From the NCBI RefSeq assembly GCF_003113495.2, contig NZ_CP084506.1, positions 1,488,001 through 1,552,000 of the forward strand: a stretch of DNA of 64,000 nucleotides, written 5' to 3'. Each line of letters starts with the position of its first letter. Within the stretch, counting starts at the first letter, position 1. The stretch comes from Edwardsiella tarda ATCC 15947 = NBRC 105688. GTDB lineage: Bacteria; Pseudomonadota; Gammaproteobacteria; Enterobacterales; Enterobacteriaceae. A program made the translations under genes and the position numbers. Positions 35,202 through 43,614 of this stretch are shown piece after piece. The notes under the pieces were generated by a model. It did no database searches, was not told the DNA's origin, and saw nothing but the letters and a program-made list of their open reading frames with translations.

Positions 35202-36367
35202 TGCGCGATCTCCCAGGTTAGTGAGGGCAGGGCCTGCTCACTCAGCGCTTGTAGCTGCGGTCGATCCGCCGCTTGCAGGTAGAGCACGCCCAGATAGTCT
35301 TTGTTGGAGTGGGTCTGTTGGATGCGCTCGCCACGGCGACGCAGCGCTTGATAGCTGACGCCGGGCGGACAGTGCGGTGCCGGTGGACGACGCAGGATGC
35401 CAGCGCGCTCGGCGACCAGATAGTGGATTAGCGCCACCGTCGCAGGCAGCTCGATCTCGGGTAATGCCTGGCCGAGATGGAGGCGCAGAATAGGGGCGAA
35501 CCAGCCTGAGGGCAGTAGGCGATCCAAGAGAAACTCTCTTCCATCGCCGATGCTGCGATAGTTGATCTCAACCAACACGGGGCCGTGTGGACCGACGATG
35601 AATTCGCTGTGGCATACACCGAGCCCGACGCCGAAGCGTTGCAGTTGTGCCAGCGCTTGAGCTTGCCAGCGTTGACTCTGCTCCCCTGGCCAGTGCGCCT
35701 GGGTTTCGATGAAATAGGGGGCAGCACCGAGGGTGACGTCAAAGCCACCGATGGCGATCAGCCGCTCACCGTCGCCTAGTGTCTCGAGAGTAAACAGGGG
35801 GCCTGGAAGATACTGCTCTAACAGAATCGTACTGCCGGGCGGGAAGGCGTCGCGCGCCGCGGCTAATTGCGCGGGGTTCTCTACCCGAGTGACGTGCAGC
35901 GAGGCCACGCCTTGGCTGGGCTTCAGCACTAAGGGCCACGGCCAGTCGGGGTCGATGGGCGTATCGGGCAACAATGGCAACGACCAGACGGAGGGGAGTC
36001 CTAGGTGCGCCAGCCGCTGGCGCATGCGCCACTTCTCTTTGGCGGCGTAGCAAATCGGCCATGGCTTGCCCGGTAGTTCGAGGGCGGCCGCGGCGATGGC
36101 GCAAGCGCTCTGGAGATGGTCACTGTTGCTGAATAGACCGCAAGGCGTGACTCCCAACGCCGTCAGGGTCTCTAGGATGGCGAGCGGATTAAAGACGTCG
36201 CATGCCGTCAGATCGATATTGCTGTCGAGTCGGGCGCGGTGTTCGGCGGCGCGATCGGTGAGTAGCAGTATGGGTAATCCCAGCCGCTGAGCCGCAGGAA
36301 TAAAGCCATCGATGAGTGCGGCATTCACGACATGGCTGACGATGACCAGAGGTGCAGAGTGAGACAT
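35198..36367 (-). CDS. ATP-grasp ligase of siderophore synthesis (PvsA-like)
   Basis: A 389-residue ATP-grasp enzyme. Visible features are the central WPLVLKPSQGVASLHV nucleotide lysine region, ILLEQYLPGPLFTLETLG, and the metal-binding HSEFIVGPHGPVLVEINYRSIGDG. In vibrioferrin synthesis PvsA is an ATP-grasp ligase thought to attach alanine. The ATG at 36367 is 14 bases after the previous gene. A longer in-frame reading upstream overlaps that gene and lacks support. Confidence 0.85.
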   Translation of the reverse strand: MSHSAPLVIVSHVVNAALIDGFIPAAQRLGLPILLLTDRAAEHRARLDSNIDLTACDVFNPLAILETLTALGVTPCGLFSNSDHLQSACAIAAAALELPGKPWPICYAAKEKWRMRQRLAHLGLPSVWSLPLLPDTPIDPDWPWPLVLKPSQGVASLHVTRVENPAQLAAARDAFPPGSTILLEQYLPGPLFTLETLGDGERLIAIGGFDVTLGAAPYFIETQAHWPGEQSQRWQAQALAQLQRFGVGLGVCHSEFIVGPHGPVLVEINYRSIGDGREFLLDRLLPSGWFAPILRLHLGQALPEIELPATVALIHYLVAERAGILRRPPAPHCPPGVSYQALRRRGERIQQTHSNKDYLGVLYLQAADRPQLQALSEQALPSLTWEIAQ

Positions 36368-36381
36368 AGGCAGTATCCGTG

Positions 36382-37179
36382 TTACAGGGTGAGGGCGGCG
36401 CGAGAGGTGCCGCGGGATGTCGCGGCACAGAGCGTGTCGCGCCGTTGGCGTAATGTGCGGAACAGCAGGCCACGGTCCTCGCCGCATAGCCAGGCGCTGA
36501 TGCCGGCGCGTTGCCAGTAGGCTTGCTGTTGCTCGTTGCGCGGATTGGCACAGAAGGGTATGCCGGCGGCGCGGCAGCGGCGGGCCAATCGGCGCAGTTG
36601 GCGGGTTACCAGCGGATGAGTCGGCTGGGCACCTAACCCCAGACTGAGCGCGAGGTCTAGCGCGCCCTCGAGGATCATGCTGACGCCCTCGAGCGCCAGT
36701 AGCTCATCGAGTAGGGCCAGCCCGGCAGGCGACTCGATCATCGGGATGAGAACCAACCCTTGATTGGCCTGGTGTAGATAGTCGTCCAGCGGACGGCTAC
36801 CGAAGCCGGTGACGCTGCCACCGGTGATACCGCGTCGTCCGAGTGGTGGGAAGCGCATGGCATCGCGTGCCGTGCGTACCTGTTCGATGGATTCGACCTG
36901 GGGGAGTACGATGCCGTGGGCGCCGAGATCTAACACCCGACCGATACGCTTGGCCGTGGCGTCAGGGACGCGTACCAGCGGTGCGCAGCCCTGGTTCTGA
37001 GCAAGCTGGATGCAGTGCTGTAGTCGCGTTTCGTCGTGAGCCAGGTGCTCCATGTCGAGGATGACAAAGTCGTAGCCGGCGCAGGCGATCATCTCAACCA
37101 GCATCGGATGCAGCAGTGAGTTGAGAATGCCAAATACCGGCTGGCGAGCTAACTTAGCAGAGAGTGATAATTCTAACAT
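36382..37179 (-). CDS. HpcH/HpaI-family aldolase, SbnG-like citrate-forming enzyme
   Basis: A 265-residue TIM-barrel protein of the HpcH/HpaI aldolase/citrate lyase family. Motifs are DFVILDMEHLAHD (N-terminal), GIVLPQVESIEQ, LIPMIESPAGLALLDELL and MILEGALDLALSLG with the expected Glu and Asp metal ligands. In staphyloferrin B clusters the homologue SbnG makes citrate from oxaloacetate and acetyl-CoA. Homologues also occur in achromobactin loci. As first gene of this operon, directly below a Fur box, it probably supplies citrate for the siderophore. A degradative aldolase role is less likely in this context. Confidence 0.82.
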   Translation of the reverse strand: MLELSLSAKLARQPVFGILNSLLHPMLVEMIACAGYDFVILDMEHLAHDETRLQHCIQLAQNQGCAPLVRVPDATAKRIGRVLDLGAHGIVLPQVESIEQVRTARDAMRFPPLGRRGITGGSVTGFGSRPLDDYLHQANQGLVLIPMIESPAGLALLDELLALEGVSMILEGALDLALSLGLGAQPTHPLVTRQLRRLARRCRAAGIPFCANPRNEQQQAYWQRAGISAWLCGEDRGLLFRTLRQRRDTLCAATSRGTSRAALTL

Positions 37180-37189
37180 AATTATTAAT

Positions 37190-37208
37190 GATAATAGTAA
37201 TGATTCTC
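37190..37208. promoter_or_regulatory. Fur box upstream of the siderophore biosynthesis operon
   Basis: GATAATAGTAATGATTCTC matches 15 of 19 positions of the Fur consensus. It sits 11 bases upstream of the first biosynthesis gene start, so Fe-Fur should repress the operon by covering its promoter or start region. Confidence 0.75.
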
Positions 37209-37350
37209 ATTTTGTTGATGTTAGCGAGAATGGTTGGGGTGAGAAAACGAATAAATGTTGCAAATTGTTTCAGAATGGGGCGAAGCCAGAGGGGACGCGG
37301 CGTTCGCCATAAAAAAATATAACATTATGTTTGTGAAGGTTATTTTTTGA

Positions 37351-37462
37351 TGCGTGGATGCGTGGATGCGTGGATGCGTGGATGCGTGGATGCGTGGATG
37401 CGTGGATGCGTGGATGCGTGGATGCGTGGATGCGTGGATGCGTGGATGCGTGGATGCGTGGA
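37351..37462. repeat. Octanucleotide tandem repeat, 14 copies of TGCGTGGA
   Basis: Fourteen uninterrupted perfect copies of the 8-base unit TGCGTGGA, followed by one degenerate copy (TGCATTGA, 37463-37470). It lies between the ATPase gene end and the promoter of the siderophore biosynthesis operon. Open frames across it in both directions are artefacts of the repeat. Such repeats change length by slippage. Confidence 0.97.
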
Positions 37463-37563
37463 TGCATTGAGACATGGTGATGTGCAGATCTAAGGATAGG
37501 GGGACATGGCGCCGTGGTGGCAAGGGCGGATATGACGCGTGCTAAGCGTTAAGAGGGCGATAG

Positions 37564-37599
37564 GACTCGCTGCGGCGCGCAGGCGTGGCGCAGCGAGTC
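37564..37599 (-). terminator. Hairpin after the ABC ATPase gene
   Basis: GACTCGCTGCG (37564-37574) pairs perfectly with CGCAGCGAGTC (37589-37599) across a 14-base loop, 7 bases beyond the ATPase stop codon. It probably ends the permease-ATPase transcript, although no T run follows. Confidence 0.6.
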
Positions 37600-37605
37600 G
37601 GAGGG

Positions 37606-38385
37606 CTAGCGTAGCGGCGGCGTGCTGAGTCCATCGATTATCAGTTGGGGATGCCCTGAGGAGCAGGACTCGACGCGAGCCTGGACACCATAGACCTGGG
37701 CCAGATGCGCCGGGGTGATCACCGACTGCGGTGGCCCGTCGGCGATATACCGCCCGCGCGCGAGTAACAAGGCGTGATCGGCGTGGCGCAATGCGATGTT
37801 GAGATCGTGCAACACGACGAGGGTCACGATGTTACGTCGTTGAGTCTCCTCGCGCAGCAGCGTCATCACATGGAACTGGTAGTTGAGATCCAAGGCGCTG
37901 AGCGGCTCATCCAGCAACAGTAACGCGGGGCGACGGATCAGCGATTGTGCCAGTCCAACCAGCTGTTTTTGCCCGCCGGAGAGGGCATCGAGATGATGTA
38001 GCGCCAGATGGTCGATCCCGAGGCGAGTCAGTAGCGCCAAGACAGCCTGCGGGTCGGCGCGCGCCTCACCGGCGGCGCGCTGTGCCACCAAGACTGACTC
38101 CAGCACACTCAGGCGTACGCCATCGGGCAGCGACTGCGGCAAATAGACCACCTGGCGGCTACGGTGCGCCGGTGTCAGGCCCACTAACTGTTGGCCATTG
38201 AGCCGCAGGCTACCGCGCGCCGGGTGTAGCCCGGCCAGCGCGCGCAACAGCGTCGATTTTCCGCAGCCGTTGGGGCCGAGTAAGGCGCAGATTTGTCCAC
38301 GCGCCAGCTGTTCTACGCTGAGGCGTTCAATGACCGTACGCGCACCATAGCCAGCGCTCAAGGCATCGATCTGTAGACCCTGCAT
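37606..38385 (-). CDS. Ferric-siderophore ABC transporter ATPase (FepC/FhuC type)
   Basis: A 259-residue ATPase with Walker A GPNGCGKST (about 37-45), signature LSGGQKQLVGLAQ, Walker B LLLLDEPLSALD and switch His in VVLHDLN. It powers uptake of ferric siderophore from the periplasm through the permease encoded immediately upstream (TAATG overlap). The closest functional context is the adjacent siderophore cluster. Confidence 0.9.
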   Translation of the reverse strand: MQGLQIDALSAGYGARTVIERLSVEQLARGQICALLGPNGCGKSTLLRALAGLHPARGSLRLNGQQLVGLTPAHRSRQVVYLPQSLPDGVRLSVLESVLVAQRAAGEARADPQAVLALLTRLGIDHLALHHLDALSGGQKQLVGLAQSLIRRPALLLLDEPLSALDLNYQFHVMTLLREETQRRNIVTLVVLHDLNIALRHADHALLLARGRYIADGPPQSVITPAHLAQVYGVQARVESCSSGHPQLIIDGLSTPPLR

Positions 38386-39524
38386 TATACACGCCCCCGA
38401 TGACGAAAGATGATGCTGAGGAAGAAGGGGACGCCGACCAGCGCGGTGACGATGCCTACGGGTAGCACGACGCCGGAGAACAGATTTTTGGCGGCGACGG
38501 AGGCCAAGGAGAGTACCAATGCTCCGCAGAGGGCGCTGGCGGGCAGGTAAAAGCGATGATCTTCGCCGAATAGGAGGCGCGCGATGTGCGGCGCCACCAA
38601 ACCAATGAAGCCGATCGGCCCGACGAAAGCGACCGCCAGCGCCGAGAGGGTGCTGACGCGTAGCAGGGTGGTCAGGCGCAGCCGGCGGACGTCGATGCCA
38701 AAGCTGCTCGCGCGCTCCTCCCCGAGGCGTAGCGCGGTGAGTTGCCAGGCGCTACGTAGGGAGAAGGGAAGCAAGAGCAGTAAGGCGGCACTCAATAACG
38801 CTAACTTTGTCCAGGAGGTCCGCGCCAAACTGCCCATGGTCCAAAACACCAGCCCTTGCAGGGTATCTTCGCTGGCGATGAATTGCAGCATGGCGACCAG
38901 GGCGTTGAAGGTGAAGACCAATGCGATGCCGAACAGGACGACGCCGGAGGTGGCGACGCCACTCCAGCGGCTGACGACATACAGCAACAGGGTGGCCAGT
39001 AGGGCGCAGAGGAAAGCATTGGCGGAGATCGCCCACTGTGCATCCAATCCGGGCAGCGATAGCCCCAACACGATGGCCAGGGCGGCGCCGAGGGCGGCGG
39101 CGGAAGAGACGCCCAGGGTGAAGGGGCTGGCCAGCGGGTTATTCAGGATGGTCTGCATCTCGGCGCCCGCCAACCCCAGCACCATGCCGACCATCAAAGC
39201 CATCAGTGCATAGGGTAAACGGATATCCCAGACGATGACCCGCGTCGCGGGATCGGCGGCGTCGGGGTGCCAGAGCGTGTGCCATAGCGTAGCCGGGGAG
39301 AGGCCAGAGGGGCCGAGGGCGAAGTCCAGTAGCAGCGAGGCGACGATGGCCGCCAACAAGATGGCGAGCAGTGCCAAGCGTCGTCGTAGCTGTCGGCGGT
39401 AGGCGCTTTGCATGGTGTGGCTGTGGTCCACCGGCAGCGTTGCCAAGGCATCATGCGCTGATGCGGCGGCAACGTCTCCCTGGCGCGTGTCGAGGGGCAA
39501 CGATGAGGCGTAGTGAGTTTTCAT
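38385..39524 (-). CDS. Ferric-siderophore ABC transporter permease (FecCD/BtuC type)
   Basis: A 379-residue permease with a long hydrophilic N-terminus (about 45 residues) and roughly ten membrane segments. FecCD motifs are GLAGAEMQTILNNPLASPFTLGVSSAAALG and GPIGFIGLVAPHIARLLFG. Only one permease gene is present, so it should form a homodimer, unlike vibrioferrin PvuC/PvuD. Yersinia Yiu-type systems likewise use one permease. A Fur box lies 32 bases upstream. Confidence 0.9.
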   Translation of the reverse strand: MKTHYASSLPLDTRQGDVAAASAHDALATLPVDHSHTMQSAYRRQLRRRLALLAILLAAIVASLLLDFALGPSGLSPATLWHTLWHPDAADPATRVIVWDIRLPYALMALMVGMVLGLAGAEMQTILNNPLASPFTLGVSSAAALGAALAIVLGLSLPGLDAQWAISANAFLCALLATLLLYVVSRWSGVATSGVVLFGIALVFTFNALVAMLQFIASEDTLQGLVFWTMGSLARTSWTKLALLSAALLLLLPFSLRSAWQLTALRLGEERASSFGIDVRRLRLTTLLRVSTLSALAVAFVGPIGFIGLVAPHIARLLFGEDHRFYLPASALCGALVLSLASVAAKNLFSGVVLPVGIVTALVGVPFFLSIIFRHRGRV

Positions 39525-39555
39525 TGACGATAATACCGTGAGCGGGCTCTTTGTT

Positions 39556-39574
39556 GATAACGCTAATCAATATC
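39556..39574. promoter_or_regulatory. Fur box upstream of the siderophore permease gene
   Basis: GATAACGCTAATCAATATC matches the Fur consensus at 16 of 19 positions, the best of the three sites in this region. It lies just before the permease-ATPase operon. Confidence 0.85.
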
Positions 39575-39780
39575 GGTAACAGTGTAAATGAAAATTATTT
39601 AACATTGTGCGGCGTTAGGGATCTCGCAGTGCGCCATGGTGGGTTGGCGTGTCCCTGCGACGCCAGGCAGTGCGCCTTGATAGGACGCCTTCTCCCTCCG
39701 ATGACTTGGGCCGCGCTGTGATCGGGCGTGATATCCGGGCTTGCTAATCCGTGGTGACTTCCATTACACTGCAAAAATCA

Positions 39781-39794
39781 TATGTTATAACATA
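39781..39794 (+). promoter_or_regulatory. Zur-type operator upstream of rpmE2
   Basis: TATGTTATAACATA is a perfect 14-base palindrome with the core of known Zur sites (TGTTATAnTATAACA-like). It lies 17 bases before the rpmE2 start. Zinc-bound Zur is known to repress rpmE2-rpmJ2 in enterobacteria. Confidence 0.8.
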
Positions 39795-39810
39795 ACAAAA
39801 TGGAGTTGAG

Positions 39811-40074
39811 ATGAAAAAAGGTATCCACCCGGCGTATCGTCCGGTGTTGTTCCACGACATCGCGGCCGATGCATTCTTCCTGCTAGGCTCCACCATTGCC
39901 ACTCAGCGTAGCTATCGTTGGCATGATGGTCGCGACTATCCTTATGTGACCCTGGATGTCTCCAGCGCCTCGCACAGCTTCTATACCGGGAAGCAGAAAC
40001 AGGTGAGTCAGGATGGACAGGTCGCCCGCTTTACCCGCCGTTTCGGCGCACTGACCGGGGGGACGCGCGGATGA
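39811..40074 (+). CDS. rpmE2: Zinc-independent ribosomal protein L31 type B (RpmE2/YkgM)
   Basis: The 87-residue protein matches L31 type B ([45 protein letters not shown]-like basic tail). It lacks the zinc-binding cysteines of standard L31. It replaces RpmE on ribosomes under zinc starvation, freeing zinc. It overlaps rpmJ2 by four bases and follows GGAG. Confidence 0.95.
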   Translation: MKKGIHPAYRPVLFHDIAADAFFLLGSTIATQRSYRWHDGRDYPYVTLDVSSASHSFYTGKQKQVSQDGQVARFTRRFGALTGGTRG

Positions 40075-40196
40075 AGGTCTTGGCTTCGTTAAAGAGGGCG
40101 AAACAGCGCCACCCCGATTGCCGTATTGTGCGTCGCCACGGCAAGCTGTATGTCATCTGTAAGAGCAACCCTCGCTTTAAGGCGCGTCAGGGCTGA
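40071..40196 (+). CDS. rpmJ2: Alternative ribosomal protein L36 (RpmJ2/YkgO)
   Basis: A 41-residue protein, [20 protein letters not shown] followed by [21 protein letters not shown], the YkgO type of L36. It starts in an ATGA overlap with rpmE2. It keeps two cysteines but not the full zinc-ribbon set, and it lacks the basic GRKKKR-like end of the E. coli protein, so it is about five residues shorter. Confidence 0.93.
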   Translation: MKVLASLKRAKQRHPDCRIVRRHGKLYVICKSNPRFKARQG

Positions 40197-40859
40197 AAGG
40201 CCCATGTGCCGTTCGACCCGCCGCACGGGCGGGAAGAGCAGGCGAGGATAGCATGGCGCGTCTATGTGGAGAGGGGCTCGCGCCATGAGCCTTTTCTCTC
40301 CGCGCGCCATGATCGCGAGCGCGATGGCATCTCCTGTCCCGCTTTCCTCTTGCGCGTCGAGATCTGACTGAGCGACGACCTCACGGACAACACCGTTGAT
40401 GATGCCCCGCGACTTGCCGTTGCAACCTGGCGATCTTCGGCCTGTGGCGGCCGGGTGGTGTGGTTGCGGGTGGTGTTGATAGTCGGGGGATCGCCATCTG
40501 GTCAACGGGATCTCGCATACCACCATCGAGCCGCTGCGGCCCATTCGCATGCCTCTCCTCTTAGGGCCACCCCCAGTGAATCATCGTGGCGATGACGGCC
40601 AGATTGGATCGATCGCAGTCGACGCCGCCGGCGGGGCATCGTCAGCGCAAAATACTGTACCGCGCTATACCACTCATTCATTGTGACTCGCATCGTTGCA
40701 CCCACGTTGACACGCCTGTAGCCGCGGGCCGCGCTGTAGGGTGGCGGGAGCATGCCGAGATGGAATCTGTTGAGCCTTTCCTGCTGATATTCCTCAAGAT
40801 ATTTTCACGGAAATCATATAATGCATTGATTTTATTTGAATTAAATCATTATGCACAAA
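40197..40859. other. Long intergenic region, no gene supported
   Basis: After rpmJ2 there is a hairpin (CCCGCC / GGCGGG, 40217-40233) that may act as a terminator. The GC-rich part to about 40780 contains open frames on both strands but none with a ribosome site or recognisable family. From about 40790 the sequence turns AT-rich, leading into the promoter of the next operon. Confidence 0.45.
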
Positions 40860-40912
40860 TTGAGCGACTGCTCATTTTTAATATTGAGCAACCGCTCAAT
40901 CGTGTGTATAGT
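40860..40912 (+). promoter_or_regulatory. Promoter with twin TetR-type operator palindromes
   Basis: Two matching inverted repeats are present: TTGAGC-GACT-GCTCAT (40860-40875) and TTGAGC-AACC-GCTCAA (40884-40899). The second overlaps a sigma-70 -35 box (TTGAGC, 40884-40889) with a -10 box TATAGT at 40907-40912, an exact 17-base spacer. Two tandem 16-base palindromes 24 bases apart are typical for TetR-family repressors. No such regulator gene is adjacent. Confidence 0.7.
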
Positions 40913-41021
40913 GCCCACATTACTCGCGTGACGCTGACTGAGACACGCCACCTGAGTGCTCGCGCGGCGAAAACGATGCGCTGGACGAGGGACAACCTAA
41001 TAATAAGGAAATGCTACGGTG

Positions 41022-41663
41022 ATGAATTCTATTGAGATAGCCGAACTCTCGCAGATCGATGGCGACGCTTATGCCCAACTGACCACGTTGATTATTAAAA
41101 CATGGGAGTATGACGATTGGCTGGAGGATGATCAGGTCTCGCCGATGGCCGAGTATTTTTTAAATGACATTATTCTCTCATCGCAAAAAATTTATGTGGC
41201 GCGCTGCGCGCAGCAGATCATCGGCATTATTACCGTCGGCCAATCGCCCGACTTTCTCTATGAGAGTCAATTTAGCTATAAGCGATTGACGGCGATGTCG
41301 GCGTTGATCGCTCGTAATGGTAAAAGTGAGGTGTTTGCGCAATATATTGATACGTTACGCGTCAATCAGCGGTTATTGCAGCGTACACATCGTCACTATC
41401 ATGCGTCATTGAATTTCTTTGCCATCGATGCCCAGTTCCGCGGCTTAGGACTCGGGAACCGTTTGTACCATCAATTTATTACCTATCTACAGGCACAAGG
41501 TATCGATACCTTTTTTGTCTTTACGGATAGCTCGTCGAATTATCAATTTTACGAGAAGAAGGGACTGCACAAGATCGCGAGTGAGACGTTCTATTGGCGG
41601 GATGAAGATGAAGTCGAGGAGTATTATCTGTATGAGGGACATCTCGCGGCGACCTTCCGTTGA
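41022..41663 (+). CDS. GNAT-family N-acetyltransferase
   Basis: A 213-residue acyl-CoA-dependent acetyltransferase. The acetyl-CoA pyrophosphate loop is FRGLGLGNRLYHQFITYL (near residue 145), and the C-terminal motif B region is SSSNYQFYEKKGLHK. The substrate is unknown. The start is ATG 41022 or GTG 41019, after AAGGAA. First gene after the TetR-type promoter and probably co-transcribed with the redox genes downstream. Confidence 0.85.
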   Translation: MNSIEIAELSQIDGDAYAQLTTLIIKTWEYDDWLEDDQVSPMAEYFLNDIILSSQKIYVARCAQQIIGIITVGQSPDFLYESQFSYKRLTAMSALIARNGKSEVFAQYIDTLRVNQRLLQRTHRHYHASLNFFAIDAQFRGLGLGNRLYHQFITYLQAQGIDTFFVFTDSSSNYQFYEKKGLHKIASETFYWRDEDEVEEYYLYEGHLAATFR

Positions 41664-41693
41664 ATAATGAATCCAGGAATCAGAGGGAACAAG

Positions 41694-42302
41694 ATGAAAA
41701 AGATCCATATGATTTGGGCTAATCCACGTGCCGATAGTTTGACCGCGCAGATCGCCGCGCGCGTAAAAGATCGGGCGAGTGCCTATGACATGAGCGTGCG
41801 GGAGACAGATTTATATCGTGTAGGGTTTGATCCCCGACTAGGCGAGGCGGATGAGCCCGATTGGCATAATCCAGGCAAGATCTATTCACCCCAGGTGCAG
41901 CAATTAGCCAGCGAGTTATCCCCTAATGATTTAATGATTATCATCTTTCCCGTCTGGTGGTACGCCATGCCGGCAATATTAAAGGGATATATCGATCGGG
42001 TCTGGAATCATGGCATCACCTATGGTGCCGGGAGTTCACCGCCGGCGAAAAAAATCCTCTGGGTTGCCTTAGTCGGGGAGACCGAGAGGGGATTTATTAA
42101 GCGAGCTAATGACCAACATATGGCACAACATCTTAATGCCAATGTCGCCAGTTTTAATGGCGTAAAGGCGTCGGAGGTGCTGTTTCTGTATAACACCATC
42201 GCTGAAGAGGTGGTTGATTTGCCCGGCCATTATCATGCCCTTATCGAACAAGCCGAGCAGGCGCTGGAGCGGCACATCTCGGCCTATATTTTATCTCCGT
42301 AG
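41694..42302 (+). CDS. NAD(P)H:quinone oxidoreductase, flavodoxin-like fold
   Basis: A 202-residue flavoprotein of the NQO1/KefF (Flavodoxin_2) family: MIWANPRADSLTAQIA at the N-terminus for the FMN/FAD phosphate, FPVWWYAMPAILKGYIDRVW for the flavin ring, and GITYGAG. It likely reduces quinones or electrophiles by two electrons. The start at 41694 follows AGAGGGAA; it lies 30 bases after the acetyltransferase gene. Confidence 0.87.
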   Translation: MKKIHMIWANPRADSLTAQIAARVKDRASAYDMSVRETDLYRVGFDPRLGEADEPDWHNPGKIYSPQVQQLASELSPNDLMIIIFPVWWYAMPAILKGYIDRVWNHGITYGAGSSPPAKKILWVALVGETERGFIKRANDQHMAQHLNANVASFNGVKASEVLFLYNTIAEEVVDLPGHYHALIEQAEQALERHISAYILSP

Positions 42303-42344
42303 TGTCAGCGTGTTTTTTACTATTTAATTGGATTAATTTAATTT

Positions 42345-43472
42345 ATGCAGAATGATACCCTTTTTTCTCCACTACGCTTAGGTGATCTGGATTTAAAGAA
42401 TCGGATCGTGCTACCGCCCTTAACACGCTGTCGCAGTGAGCAACCCGGCAATATTCCTGGTGCTCTGATGGTGGAATATTATCAACAGCGTGTCGGTGCC
42501 GGGTTGATGATTACCGAAGGCACACAGATCGAGCCTCGTGGTCAAGGATATGCCTGGACGCCGGGGATCCATAGTGCTGCGCAGATCGCCGGTTGGCGTC
42601 AGGTGACGGAGCGTGTGCATCAACAGGGTGGGCTGATCTTTTGCCAGTTGTGGCACGTGGGGCGTGTCTCGCATGTCGCGTTACAACCGGATGGTCAGCC
42701 GCCCGTTGCGCCCTCGGCATTGTCCGCTACGTCGGTGCGGGTCTTTATTGAAACGGCGCCAGGTGAAGGAAAACTGGTACCGCCCTCGGAACCACGCGAA
42801 CTTTCTACTGCCGAGGTGAAGGCGTTGGTTACGCTGTATAAGCAGGCCGCGATCAATGCCAAACAGGCGGGGTTTGATGGCGTTGAGATACATGCCGCTA
42901 ATGGCTATTTAATCAATCAGTTTATCTCGGAGCACACAAACCAGCGTCGCGATGAGTATGGCGGCTCGCTGAACAATCGCCTACGTTTCTTGCGGGAGAT
43001 CGTGCAGGCGGTGAGTGAGGTCTATGACAGCCAGCGTATCGGGGTGCGCTTTTCGCCGCTATTCAGTTCGACGGATGAGGAGCGCGTCTATTTGGGGTTG
43101 GTGGAAGCCGATCCCCAGGCAACCTATATCGCCGCCGCGCAACTTTTGCAGGATTTACGTATCGGTTATCTCTCTATCGCCGAGCCCGATTGGCAAGGTA
43201 GCGAGGGGCTACCATTAACGTTTCGCCGCGCATTGAGGAAGGCGTTCTCGGTACCGATTATGTATAGCGGTCTGTATACGGCGGACAAGGCACGGCAAAT
43301 GTTAGCCAGCGCTGTCGGCGATATATTCGGTTTTGGTCGACCCTTTATCGCGAATCCGGATTTACCGCGCCGCTTAGCGGAGGATCTCCCACTGAATACA
43401 TTGGACGCTACGACCTTATATGGCGGTGGACACAAAGGGTATGTCGACTATCCACTGTATCGTGACGCGTAA
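42345..43472 (+). CDS. Old yellow enzyme family reductase (NemA-like)
   Basis: A 375-residue FMN-dependent ene-reductase with the NemA/OYE pattern: LKNRIVLPPLTRCRS, LWHVGRVSH, GFDGVEIHAANGYLINQF with the active-site His/Asn, EYGGSLNNRLRFL and FGFGRPFIANPDLPRRL. It reduces activated C=C bonds of toxic electrophiles, nitroesters or maleimides. Clustering with a quinone reductase and an efflux pump fits a detoxification operon. No clear ribosome site precedes the ATG. Confidence 0.9.
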   Translation: MQNDTLFSPLRLGDLDLKNRIVLPPLTRCRSEQPGNIPGALMVEYYQQRVGAGLMITEGTQIEPRGQGYAWTPGIHSAAQIAGWRQVTERVHQQGGLIFCQLWHVGRVSHVALQPDGQPPVAPSALSATSVRVFIETAPGEGKLVPPSEPRELSTAEVKALVTLYKQAAINAKQAGFDGVEIHAANGYLINQFISEHTNQRRDEYGGSLNNRLRFLREIVQAVSEVYDSQRIGVRFSPLFSSTDEERVYLGLVEADPQATYIAAAQLLQDLRIGYLSIAEPDWQGSEGLPLTFRRALRKAFSVPIMYSGLYTADKARQMLASAVGDIFGFGRPFIANPDLPRRLAEDLPLNTLDATTLYGGGHKGYVDYPLYRDA

Positions 43473-43614
43473 CGGACGCAATTAATCTCCGTGAGGCTAT
43501 ACCGTTAGCGACGTCATCCTACTGCAAGTTGTCTGCCACGCGGATGAGTCGCCACGCTATAGCCGGTATCCGATGTGCTGAGTCACCCCGGTCATTATTT
43601 AAAGGAATTAAACG

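Noticed and set aside
37351..37470. CRISPR array
   Set aside because: Units are 8 bases with no spacers and no cas genes; it is a simple tandem repeat.
37221..37523. Open frames across the octanucleotide array encoding His/Thr/Arg-rich repeats
   Set aside because: An 8-base repeat keeps all frames open; no ribosome site or flanking coding signal.
40089..40550. 153-codon frame on the - strand overlapping rpmJ2
   Set aside because: It overlaps the recognisable rpmJ2 gene and has arginine/proline-rich composition typical of GC-rich shadow frames.
40586..41035. 149-codon frame on the + strand before the acetyltransferase
   Set aside because: It runs through the promoter and operator palindromes and overlaps the acetyltransferase start; no family match.
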